9,469 nt of DNA. Origin: Thermoanaerobaculia bacterium. GTDB lineage: Bacteria > Acidobacteriota > Thermoanaerobaculia > Multivoradales > UBA5704. The DNA is taken from contig JAICSG010000100.1 in assembly GCA_025937035.1 (NCBI GenBank), positions 1 through 9,469 on the forward strand. Reading direction: 5' to 3'. Every line of letters starts with the position of its first letter. Positions within the stretch are counted from its first letter, which is position 1. Positions 1 through 6,631 of the stretch are shown here, piece after piece. The translations under genes were made by a program, and so were the position numbers. The notes beneath the pieces are model-generated. The model searched no databases. It saw only the letters and a program-made list of their open reading frames with translations, and was not told where the DNA came from.

Positions 1-994
1 GCGCCTTTTCGAGCCGCTCGGCTACACGGTCCACGCCGATCCCCATCCGCTCGATCCCGCCTTTCCGGCCTGGGGCATGAGCCGCTACTTCACGGTGACC
101 CTGCGCGCCACCTGTGCCTTGAGCGACCTGCTGGCCCATCTTTACGTGCTGGTGCCCGTGCTCGACGACGACAAGCACTACTGGGTGGGCGATCCGGAGG
201 TGGAGAAGCTCGTCCGCCACGGCGAGGGGTGGCTCGGCGCGCACCCGGAGCGGGAGACGATCACCCGCCGCTATCTCCGGCACCAGCGGGGTCTGATGCG
301 GGAGGCCATGGCCCGCCTGGCGACCGAGGGAGAGACCCAGCCCGAGGAGACCTCCCGCGTCCGCGACGCCGAGGAGGCCACGCTGGAGCACCCCCTGCGC
401 CTGCACGACCGGCGGCTCGACCTCGTGGCCGGGGTCCTCCACGAGACCGGTGCCCGGCGGGTGGTCGACCTCGGCTGCGGCGACGGCAAGCTGCTCAAGC
501 GCCTGCTCGCCGATCCCCAATTCGCCGAGATCGTGGGGATGGACGTCGACTCCCGCTCCCTCGCCATCGCCCGCGAGCGGCTCGACCTCGACCGTCTGCC
601 GCCCCGGCAGCGCGAGCGCATCCAGCTCCTCCACGGCTCGCTCCTCTACCGCGACCGCCGGCTGGCCGGCTACGACGCGGCCGCGGTGGTGGAGGTGGTC
701 GAGCACCTCGATCCGCCCCGCCTCGCCGCCTTCGAGCGGACGGTGTTCGAATTCGCCCGGCCCGGCACGGTGGTGCTCACCACGCCCAACCGCGAGTACA
801 ACGTCCGCTGGCCCTCCCTCCCCGCCGGCCGCTTCCGCCACCGCGACCACCGCTTCGAGTGGACCCGGGGGGAATTCCACGTCTGGGCCGTGGGAGTCGC
901 CGCGCAGTTCGGCTACAACGTGCGCTTCCAGCCGGTGGGAGAGGAGGACCCCGAGGTGGGGGCGCCGACGCAGATGGGGATCTTCTCGCGGTGA
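1..994 (+). CDS. hen1: Hen1, bacterial 3'-terminal RNA ribose 2'-O-methyltransferase (5' end cut by window)
   Basis: The reading frame is open from base 2 to the TGA at 992-994, giving 330 visible residues; about 135 N-terminal residues should lie upstream, since the family is about 465 aa. An ATG at 77 is in frame, but typical Hen1 sequence (FEPLGYTV...HPLD) precedes it, so it is internal. The C-terminal half is an S-adenosylmethionine methyltransferase with a DLGCGDG SAM-binding loop near nt 467-487. The expected metal site is present: Glu231, Glu234 and His235 of the fragment (EVVEH), and His283 in HRDHRFEW. Their spacing matches the ligands I recall for Clostridium thermocellum Hen1 (Glu366, Glu369, His370, His418). 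The family adds a 2'-O-methyl group to the 3' end of cleaved RNA before ligation, protecting the repaired site; the N-terminal part activates the Pnkp ligase. The stop overlaps the pnkp start, which suggests translational coupling and complex formation. Confidence 0.95.
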   Translation, partial: RLFEPLGYTVHADPHPLDPAFPAWGMSRYFTVTLRATCALSDLLAHLYVLVPVLDDDKHYWVGDPEVEKLVRHGEGWLGAHPERETITRRYLRHQRGLMREAMARLATEGETQPEETSRVRDAEEATLEHPLRLHDRRLDLVAGVLHETGARRVVDLGCGDGKLLKRLLADPQFAEIVGMDVDSRSLAIARERLDLDRLPPRQRERIQLLHGSLLYRDRRLAGYDAAAVVEVVEHLDPPRLAAFERTVFEFARPGTVVLTTPNREYNVRWPSLPAGRFRHRDHRFEWTRGEFHVWAVGVAAQFGYNVRFQPVGEEDPEVGAPTQMGIFSR

Positions 995-3531
995 AAATCG
1001 ACCTCCCGCAGCTCTCGCTGGTGGTCCTCGTCGGCGTCTCCGGGGCCGGCAAGTCCACCTTCGCCCGGCGTCATTTCAAGCCGACGGAGATCCTCACCTC
1101 GGATTTCTGCCGGGCCCTGGTCTCCGACGATGAAAATGATCAATCGGCGACCTCGGATGCCTTCGCGGTGCTCCACTTCATCGCCGGCAAGCGGCTCGCC
1201 CGCGGGCTGCTCACGGTGGTGGACGCCACCAACGTGCAGCCGGAGGCGCGCAAGCCGCTGATCGATCTCGCCCGCGCCCACTACGTGCTGCCGGTGGCCA
1301 TCGTCTTCGATCCGGCGATGGAGATCCTGGAGGAGCGGAGCCGGACGCGGACGGACCGCGACGTCGGCGGGCATGTGCTGCGCAACCAGCGGAGCCAGCT
1401 CCGGCGCTCCCTGCGCGATCTTCAGAAGGAGGGGTTCCGCCACGTCTGGGTCCTGCGCTCGCCCGAGGAGGTGGAGGCGGTCACGGTCGAGCGCCGCCCC
1501 CTGTGGCCTGACCGGCGGTCCGATCACGGCCCCTTCGATCTGATCGGCGACGTCCACGGCTGCGCGGACGAGATGGAGGAGCTGCTCGGGAAGCTCGGCT
1601 ACGCGCCGGACGAGGCCGGCGTCTGGCGCCACCCGGAGGGGCGGAAGGTGGTCTTCCTGGGCGACCTGGTGGACCGCGGCCCGCGCGTGCCGGACGTCCT
1701 GCGCATCGCCATGGGGATGGTGAAGGCGGGGAGCGCCCTCTGCGTGCCGGGCAATCACGACGAGAAGCTCCTGCGCTGGCTGCGGGGCAAGAAGGTGCGG
1801 ATCGCCCACGGGCTGGAGCGCACCATCGAGCAGCTCGAGCGGGAGACTCCGGAATTCCGCTTCGACGTCAACGCCTTCCTCGACGGCCTGGTGAGCCACT
1901 ACGTGCTGGACGGCGGCCGGCTGGTGGCAGCGCACGCCGGCATGAAGCAGGAGATGCAGGGGCGGGCCTCGGGCCAGGTGCGCTCCTTCGCCCTCTACGG
2001 CGAGACCACCGGCGAGGTGGACGAGCTGGGCCTCCCCGTCCGCATCGACTGGGCCGCCGACTACCGGGGCTCCGCCATGGTGGTCTACGGCCACACGCCG
2101 GTCGCCGAGCCGCGCTGGCTCAACCGGACGATCAACATCGACACCGGCTGCGTCTTCGGCGGTGCCCTCACGGCCCTGCGCTACCCCGAGCGCGAGCTGG
2201 TCTCCGTGCCGGCCCGGCGGGTCTACGCGGGCACGGCGCGCAATTTCCTGGCGCCGGTGGACGGCCTCACCCCCCAACAGGAGCACGACGACGTGCTCGA
2301 CCTCGCGGACGTCGCCGGCAAGCGGGTCGTCCACACCCGCCTGCGCGACAACGTGACGATCCGCGAGGAGAACGCGGCGGCGGCCCTGGAGGCGATGAGC
2401 CGCTTCGCCGCCAATCCCAAGTGGCTGATCTATCTGCCGCCCACCATGTCCCCCTCGGAGACCAGCCGGCGGCCGGACCTGCTGGAGCACCCGGCCGAGG
2501 CCTTCGCCTACTTCCGCTCCGAGGGGATCGGGCGCGTGGTCTGCGAGGAGAAGCACATGGGCTCGCGGGCGGTGGTGATCGTCTGCCGCGATGAGGCCGA
2601 GGCCCGGCGGAGGTTCGGGGTAACCGGCGAGGGGATCGGCGTCGTCCTCACCCGCACCGGCCGGCGTTTCTTCGACGACGGGCGGCTGGAACGGGCGCTC
2701 CTCGCGCGGGTGTGCGAGGCCCTCGACCGCTCCGGCCTCTGGGAGCGGCTCGGCACCGGCTGGGTCTGCCTGGACGCCGAGCTGATGCCGTGGTCGGTGA
2801 AGGCCCAGGAGCTGATCCGCGACCAGTACGCCTCGGTGGGCGCGGCGGCGCGCATCGCCCTCCCCAAGGCGGTGGCGCGGCTGGCGGAGGCCGGAGCGCG
2901 CGGGCTCGACATCGCCGGCCTGCTCGCCCGCTACCGCGAGCGCTTCGAGCTGGCGAGCCGCTTCGCCGACGCCTACCGCCGCTACTGCTGGCCGGTCGCC
3001 TCCGTGGCGGACCTCCGCCTCGCCCCCTTCCACCTGCTGGCGAGCGAGGGGGCGGTCCACGTGGAGCAGGACCACCTCTGGCACATGGAGACCCTGGCCA
3101 CCCTCTGCCAGGCCGATCCGGACCTCCTCACCGCCACCCCTCACCGGGTGGTGGACCTGGCGGACCCCGCGAGCGAGGAGGCGGCCACCGCCTGGTGGGA
3201 GGACCTCACCGGCCGCGGCGGTGAGGGGATGGTGATCAAGCCCTTGAGCTTCCTGGCGCGGGGAAAGCGGGGGCTCGTCCAGCCGGCGCTCAAGTGCCGG
3301 GGGAGGGAGTACCTGCGGATCATCTACGGCCCCGAGCACACCCTGCCGGAGAACCTGGAGCGCCTCCGCCAGCGCGGCCTGGCGTCCAAGCGCTCGCTCG
3401 CCTTGCGGGAATTCGCATTAGGGGTCGAGGGGCTGGAGCGCTTCGTGCGCGGCGAGCCGCTCCGCCGGGTCCACGAGTGCGCGTTCGGGGTGCTGGCTCT
3501 GGAGAGCGAGCCGGTGGATCCGCGGCTGTAG
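991..3531 (+). CDS. pnkp: Pnkp, polynucleotide kinase-phosphatase-ligase (RNA end healing and sealing)
   Basis: This 846-aa protein is close to the usual length of bacterial Pnkp (about 870). I chose GTG 991 because it gives the family N-terminus and overlaps the hen1 stop as GTGA; the frame stays open upstream only as a shadow of hen1. Three domains follow in order. The 5'-OH kinase (about 1-170) has P-loop GVSGAGKST with Lys21 and Ser22, and SDFCR with Asp38 and Arg41. The binuclear metallophosphatase (about 180-400) has GDVHG (Asp187, His189), GDLVDRG (Asp225, Arg229), GNHD (Asn255, His256), AHAG (His315) and YGHTP (His368). The C-terminal adenylyltransferase/ligase has motif I KHMGSR with Lys521 as the likely AMP-bound lysine, DAE at 595-597, EGMVIK (Glu745, Lys750) and Lys768 in PALKCR. 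All key residues appear intact. Family knowledge: with Hen1 it repairs RNA cut by ribotoxins, removing 2',3'-cyclic phosphate, phosphorylating 5'-OH and ligating. Confidence 0.97.
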   Translation: MKIDLPQLSLVVLVGVSGAGKSTFARRHFKPTEILTSDFCRALVSDDENDQSATSDAFAVLHFIAGKRLARGLLTVVDATNVQPEARKPLIDLARAHYVLPVAIVFDPAMEILEERSRTRTDRDVGGHVLRNQRSQLRRSLRDLQKEGFRHVWVLRSPEEVEAVTVERRPLWPDRRSDHGPFDLIGDVHGCADEMEELLGKLGYAPDEAGVWRHPEGRKVVFLGDLVDRGPRVPDVLRIAMGMVKAGSALCVPGNHDEKLLRWLRGKKVRIAHGLERTIEQLERETPEFRFDVNAFLDGLVSHYVLDGGRLVAAHAGMKQEMQGRASGQVRSFALYGETTGEVDELGLPVRIDWAADYRGSAMVVYGHTPVAEPRWLNRTINIDTGCVFGGALTALRYPERELVSVPARRVYAGTARNFLAPVDGLTPQQEHDDVLDLADVAGKRVVHTRLRDNVTIREENAAAALEAMSRFAANPKWLIYLPPTMSPSETSRRPDLLEHPAEAFAYFRSEGIGRVVCEEKHMGSRAVVIVCRDEAEARRRFGVTGEGIGVVLTRTGRRFFDDGRLERALLARVCEALDRSGLWERLGTGWVCLDAELMPWSVKAQELIRDQYASVGAAARIALPKAVARLAEAGARGLDIAGLLARYRERFELASRFADAYRRYCWPVASVADLRLAPFHLLASEGAVHVEQDHLWHMETLATLCQADPDLLTATPHRVVDLADPASEEAATAWWEDLTGRGGEGMVIKPLSFLARGKRGLVQPALKCRGREYLRIIYGPEHTLPENLERLRQRGLASKRSLALREFALGVEGLERFVRGEPLRRVHECAFGVLALESEPVDPRL

Positions 3532-3534
3532 ATC

Positions 3535-3999
3535 CTACGTAATCAACCCCCGCAGCAAATGCATCATCCGGTCCGTCACGAACGCCCCCTGGACGTCCTC
3601 CAGCGGATGGACCTCGGACTCGCGGGCGCCGGTGCTCCAGCCGTATTCGACCTTCACCTTGGGCTCCGAGGGGTGGAGGGAGATCTCGATGGCGCCGCGC
3701 TTGGGGACACGGGTCTGGATCTGCACGTCGAAGCGGACCTTCTCCGGCGTCTTCTCGTAGAGGTGCGTGAGGTGCCCCTTGCGGTCGAGGTCCTTCATCA
3801 GGGTCCGCAGGGTGGGGAGGATGACCTCCTTCTTGAGGCTCATGAAGCGGTAGACCACGCGGTTCCGTTCGAGGAGGCGGTCGCGCTCCCCGAGCTGATC
3901 CTGCTCGGCGTTGGCTTCAATCGTTGTAAGAAGCTTGCGGAATTCTTTGATCTTTCCGTCTTCCAAGGAGGCTCTCCGCGCTGAAGGGGACAGGCTCAT
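3535..3999 (-). CDS. Conserved-looking hypothetical protein, 154 aa
   Basis: I do not recognise the family. Codons have the strong G/C third-position bias of the neighbouring genes, and the protein composition is plausible, so the gene is probably real. The first 65 or so residues are charged and probably helical (KIKEFRKLL, ERDRLLERNRVVYRF), perhaps a short coiled coil. The second half looks like beta strands with a conserved-type ending (PLEDVQGAFVTDRMMHLL). No signal peptide, membrane helix or Cys cluster is visible, so it is likely cytoplasmic. The ATG at 3999 is preceded by a weak GGTGG ribosome site. A TTG at 3966, residue 12, has a better GGAGAG at suitable spacing and could be the true start; the first 25 codons are also less GC-rich. 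It is convergent with pnkp, its TAG lying 3 bp from the pnkp TAG, so it is not part of that operon. Its function cannot be inferred from context. Confidence 0.75.
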   Translation of the reverse strand: MSLSPSARRASLEDGKIKEFRKLLTTIEANAEQDQLGERDRLLERNRVVYRFMSLKKEVILPTLRTLMKDLDRKGHLTHLYEKTPEKVRFDVQIQTRVPKRGAIEISLHPSEPKVKVEYGWSTGARESEVHPLEDVQGAFVTDRMMHLLRGLIT

Positions 4000-4033
4000 T
4001 TTACCACCCGGATGTCTCAGGATGCGCCCATTA

Positions 4034-4044
4034 GTGTATCACAC
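4034..4044. promoter_or_regulatory. Palindrome in the divergent intergenic region (possible operator)
   Basis: The 108-bp gap between two divergent genes (4000-4107) is A/T-richer than its surroundings. It contains the perfect 11-bp palindrome GTGT-ATC-ACAC, followed at once by CTATAAG (4045-4051). TATAAG could be a plus-strand -10 box for the isomerase gene, and TACACT (minus strand, within the palindrome) a -10 for the hypothetical gene. Neither has a convincing -35 at 16-18 bp. This is probably the shared promoter region, but the exact elements are inference. Confidence 0.3.
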
Positions 4045-4107
4045 CTATAAGACACGTCCGGCTCGCATCCCCCTTCGTTGTACGATGGCCGGCCGAGGAG
4101 GCTCCCG

Positions 4108-4866
4108 ATGATCCAGACCCTCGACCACGGGCCCATCCGCGAGCTGCGGCTCGACCGGCCGCCGGCCAACGCCCTCTCCCCGGACCTGATCTCGGCGTTG
4201 CGCCAGGCCGTCGAATCGGCTCCCGGCGACGGCGCTCAGGCTCTGGTGATCTCCGGCTCGCCGCGCATGTTCTCGGGCGGGCTCGACGTCCCCTATCTGA
4301 TCCAGCTCGACCGGCCGGCCATCGCGGCGACCTGGCGGGATTTCTACGCCATGATGCGCGCTCTGGCCACCTGTCCGATCCCGATCGCGGCGGCGGTCAC
4401 CGGCCACGCCCCGGCCGGCGGCGCGGTGATCTCCCTCTTCTGCGACCACCGCGTGATGAGCGAGGGGGACTTCAAGATCGGTCTCAACGAGGTCCCGGTG
4501 GGCATCCCCCTGCCGCCGGTCATCTTCAAGGCCATGCGGCGGGTGGTGGGGAGCCGGCAGGCCGAGCGGCTCTGCGTCCAGGGATTGCTGATCTCCGGGG
4601 ACGAGGCGCTCCGGGTGGGCCTGGTCGACGAGCTGGCCGCCCCCGACCGGGTGATCGAGCGGGCCGTCGAATGGTGCCGCTCGCTCCTCGCTCTGCCGCC
4701 CCGGGCCATGGCCGTTACCCGCAACCTGGCCCGCGCCGATCTCGCCGCCCTCTTCGCGGAGGAGACGGGCGCGGAGGTCGAGGGAGTGCTGGAGGACTGG
4801 TTCAGCGCGGAGACCCAGAAGACGTTGCGGGATCTGCTGGAGAGGATGGCAAAGAGGAAGGGGTGA
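4108..4866 (+). CDS. Crotonase-family enoyl-CoA isomerase (ECI1-like)
   Basis: This 252-aa protein is the usual crotonase-fold length. ATG 4108 is preferred over the in-frame upstream ATG 4078 because GAGGAG at 4095-4100 sits 7 nt before it and the family N-terminus begins here. The first oxyanion-hole segment is MFSGGLDV (54-61); the second is GHAPAGGA (99-106), with Gly105 at the oxyanion position. At the place of the first hydratase glutamate (rat crotonase Glu144) there is Val107, while the second one (Glu164) is kept as Glu128 in IGLNEVPVGI. The PAGGAV...CDHRVM...GLNE...GI pattern closely follows mitochondrial ECI1 (dodecenoyl-CoA isomerase), which works with one glutamate. The likely role is shifting 3-enoyl-CoA to trans-2-enoyl-CoA during beta-oxidation of unsaturated fatty acids, in the cytoplasm. 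Lysine-rich end (KRKG). It stands alone here, with no other fatty-acid gene. A different acyl-CoA substrate cannot be excluded. Confidence 0.85.
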   Translation: MIQTLDHGPIRELRLDRPPANALSPDLISALRQAVESAPGDGAQALVISGSPRMFSGGLDVPYLIQLDRPAIAATWRDFYAMMRALATCPIPIAAAVTGHAPAGGAVISLFCDHRVMSEGDFKIGLNEVPVGIPLPPVIFKAMRRVVGSRQAERLCVQGLLISGDEALRVGLVDELAAPDRVIERAVEWCRSLLALPPRAMAVTRNLARADLAALFAEETGAEVEGVLEDWFSAETQKTLRDLLERMAKRKG

Positions 4867-4879
4867 GGGGCGGAGATCG

Positions 4880-4888
4880 TGTTATGAT
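4880..4888 (+). promoter_or_regulatory. Candidate extended -10 promoter for the efflux operon
   Basis: TGTTATGAT matches the extended -10 pattern TG-n-TATAAT with one mismatch. It lies 14 nt after the isomerase stop and predicts a transcript start near 4895. There is no good -35 about 17 bp upstream (sequence there is G-rich), which is typical of extended -10 promoters. If used, it would exclude the ATG at 4884, which lies inside it, as a start for the next gene. Confidence 0.45.
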
Positions 4889-4896
4889 CTCTGGCC

Positions 4897-4911
4897 GTGC
4901 CGAAATGGCAC
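4897..4911 (+). repeat. Short inverted repeat at the predicted 5' end of the efflux transcript
   Basis: GTGCC (4897-4901) and GGCAC (4907-4911) form a perfect 5-bp stem with a GAAAT loop. It lies 2-16 nt after the predicted transcript start and 11 nt before the preferred ATG of the small secreted protein. It could be an operator for a metal regulator or a 5' stabilising hairpin. No T-run follows, so it is not a terminator. It may also be chance. Confidence 0.3.
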
Positions 4912-4922
4912 TTGTTCCCATC

Positions 4923-5276
4923 ATGAATCGACTCCGCCACCCCTCCGCCCTGCTGCTGGCCGTCGTCTTCGCGGCGTTCCAGTTGCTCGCGACGGCGCCG
5001 GTGCTCCATACCGACTGCGAGACCGTGCAGGCGGTGATCACGGCCCAGCACCAGCGGGAGGCCCCGGCCTTCCGCGGCGAGGCCGGGGGGCTGCCGCGGA
5101 GCGCGGACGAATGTCCGATCTGCATGCTCTCGGGGCTCACGGCGGTCCTCTCGCCCCAACTGGCGGTCTTCGCGCCCGCCCCCTTTGTGACCGAGCCCCT
5201 TCCGCCGGCCGCCGCTGCCGCGCGGGCCCTTCACTGCCACAGCCTCGGCAGCCGCGCTCCTCCCGCCGTTTCCTAG
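4923..5276 (+). CDS. Small secreted Cys/His protein with CPxC motif (DUF2946-like)
   Basis: The 117-aa product starts with a clear signal peptide: a basic n-region (MNRLRH), a hydrophobic core at about 8-25 (ALLLAVVFAAFQLLATA) and an ATA-P cleavage site near residue 25. The mature part carries four cysteines: Cys32, the pair Cys64-Pro-Ile-Cys67, and Cys105 within a His-Cys-His triplet (104-106). A mildly hydrophobic stretch follows CPICML. This layout resembles DUF2946-type small periplasmic or membrane-anchored proteins found beside copper and other heavy-metal efflux genes, though I cannot confirm family membership. In-frame ATGs at 4884 (with GGAG upstream) and 4905 are alternatives. I prefer 4923 because it gives the cleanest signal peptide and lies after the candidate promoter, although it lacks a good ribosome site. 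It sits 56 nt upstream of the czcC-like gene, so a metal-binding accessory or disulphide role is plausible inference. Confidence 0.7.
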   Translation: MNRLRHPSALLLAVVFAAFQLLATAPVLHTDCETVQAVITAQHQREAPAFRGEAGGLPRSADECPICMLSGLTAVLSPQLAVFAPAPFVTEPLPPAAAAARALHCHSLGSRAPPAVS

Positions 5277-5313
5277 CGGTCCCCGTCTCTCCCTTTCCGC
5301 AGTAACCACGGAG

Positions 5314-5332
5314 AGAGCTCCAGGAGGGCTCT
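5314..5332 (+). promoter_or_regulatory. Ribosome binding site of the outer-membrane factor gene, in the loop of a small hairpin
   Basis: AGGAGG at 5322-5327 is a strong ribosome site 5 nt before the GTG start at 5333, and it decides that start. It is flanked by AGAGC (5314-5318) and GCTCT (5328-5332), a perfect 5-bp stem that puts the site in the 9-nt loop, directly against the start codon. The site itself is certain in sequence; a regulatory role for so short a stem is speculative. Confidence 0.6.
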
Positions 5333-6631
5333 GTGAAACGACTTTGGATCGGTCTATTCGTTACCGTGCTCGGTAGCGGCACCGCTCTCGTGCCGCCTGT
5401 CCGGGCTCAGGCCGCGGCCAGCAATGCGCCGGCGCCGCTGCGCCTCTCCCGCCGGGAGGCGATCGCGGAGGCGCTCGCCCGCAATCCCGGCCTCCTCGCC
5501 TCCAGGGAGCAGGTCGAGCAGGCCCGCGCCCAGGTGGTCATCGACACCGCCTTCGCGGACCCCACGCTGGCCGCCGACGTGGCGGGCCAGACCAAGGCCC
5601 TGAATCCGGGATCGGGAAACGCGAGCGACATCGGCTTCGGGCTGACCTTCCCCTTCCCGGGCAAGCGCCGGCTGCGGGGGGATGTCTCGCGGGCGGCTCT
5701 GAGCGCCGCTGAGTTCACCCTCGCGCAGCTCCGCCAGCAGGTCGCCTCGCAGGCCGCCCAGGCGTACGACGCCATCCTGGTGGCGCTCCAGCACCGCGAC
5801 GACCTGAAGCAGGGCAAGGAGCTGTCGCTCGACTTCCTGGCCAAGACGCAGGCGCGGTTCCTGGCCGGGACGGTCCCCAAGGTGGACGTGGTCAAGGCAC
5901 AGGTGGACGTGGCCCAGGCGGACAACGACCTGATCGCCAACGAGCGGGCGCTCACCTCGGCCTACGCCTCCCTGAACCGCATTCTGGGGCGGCCCGGCGG
6001 CGCGCCCATCGAGTGTACGGACAGCTTGGCGGTGCCCGCCTCGCTCGCCGAGCTCGAGGCGCTGGAGAAGCTGGCGCTCGCCTCGCGCCCGGAGCTGAAG
6101 AGCCTGGAGGTCCAGCGCAAGGGGGCCGAGGCCGCCACCCGGCTGGCCCGCCAGTACTGGGCGCCGGACATCAACCTCACCTTCAGCCGCAATGCCGAGC
6201 AGGGGAGCCCCACCACCTACACCACGGGCATCGGCATCGGCTTCCCCGTCTTCTTCCGCCAGCACCTGCAAGGAGAGGTCGCCATGGCCCTTCACCGCGA
6301 GCAGGAGCTGGCCGCCAACGTCGCCGACATCACGGCCCAGATCGGGCTGGACGTCCGCTCCTCCTACGCCACCGCCTCGACCTCGCTCCGCCAGGCGATC
6401 TTCCTTCGCGATGAGCTCCTGCCGGAGGCGCGCGAGGTCTATCGCGTGGCCTCGGTGAGCTACGGGCTGGGCGGCACCTCCGCCCTCGATCTGCTCGACG
6501 CCAAGCGGACCCTGCTCGACGCCGAACGCCAGTACGCCGACGCGCTGGGCGCCGCCAACGACGCCCAGGCCGCCCTCGAGCTCGCGGTGGGAGCGTCCCT
6601 CCCGGCCGCGCCGTCAGGAGCCCATCCATGA
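5333..6631 (+). CDS. czcC: TolC-family outer-membrane efflux protein (CzcC/CusC type)
   Basis: This 432-aa protein has a signal peptide (MKRLWIGLF... cleaving near VRA-Q at residue 25/26) and two tandem outer-membrane efflux repeats at about 40-215 and 240-425. The repeats contain the long Ala/Gln/Leu-rich helices of the periplasmic tunnel. Family-like segments include FPFPGKRRLRG near 104-114 and its counterpart FPVFFRQHLQGEV in the second repeat, each at a turn into a beta-barrel strand. It is expected to be the trimeric exit duct of the metal pump. There is no lipobox cysteine, unlike CusC and many nodulation-type factors, so it is not lipid-anchored. GTG start with a strong AGGAGG. Its TGA overlaps the next start codon as ATGA, indicating one polycistronic message. 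Assignment to CzcC rather than another TolC relative rests mainly on the pump gene downstream. Confidence 0.9.
   Translation: MKRLWIGLFVTVLGSGTALVPPVRAQAAASNAPAPLRLSRREAIAEALARNPGLLASREQVEQARAQVVIDTAFADPTLAADVAGQTKALNPGSGNASDIGFGLTFPFPGKRRLRGDVSRAALSAAEFTLAQLRQQVASQAAQAYDAILVALQHRDDLKQGKELSLDFLAKTQARFLAGTVPKVDVVKAQVDVAQADNDLIANERALTSAYASLNRILGRPGGAPIECTDSLAVPASLAELEALEKLALASRPELKSLEVQRKGAEAATRLARQYWAPDINLTFSRNAEQGSPTTYTTGIGIGFPVFFRQHLQGEVAMALHREQELAANVADITAQIGLDVRSSYATASTSLRQAIFLRDELLPEAREVYRVASVSYGLGGTSALDLLDAKRTLLDAERQYADALGAANDAQAALELAVGASLPAAPSGAHP

Noticed and set aside
229..990. Pnkp frame open for 254 further codons upstream, which would give an 1,100-aa protein overlapping hen1
   Set aside because: The extra part is Arg/Pro/Gly-rich low-complexity sequence read out of frame through hen1. 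Starting at GTG 991 puts the P-loop lysine at residue 21, as in known Pnkp.
913..3339. 808-codon open frame on the minus strand opposite pnkp
   Set aside because: High-GC genes commonly leave long open antisense frames. The product resembles no family and is rich in His, Arg and Gly, while the plus strand encodes all Pnkp motifs.
3516..3545. Possible bidirectional terminator between pnkp and the convergent gene
   Set aside because: The stems are 4-5 bp and no T-run follows on either strand.
3559..3984. 141-codon plus-strand frame opposite the hypothetical gene
   Set aside because: It has no recognisable motif. The minus strand gives a more balanced protein with charged helices, and the stop positions fit the convergent arrangement better. 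Some doubt remains because neither product is recognised.
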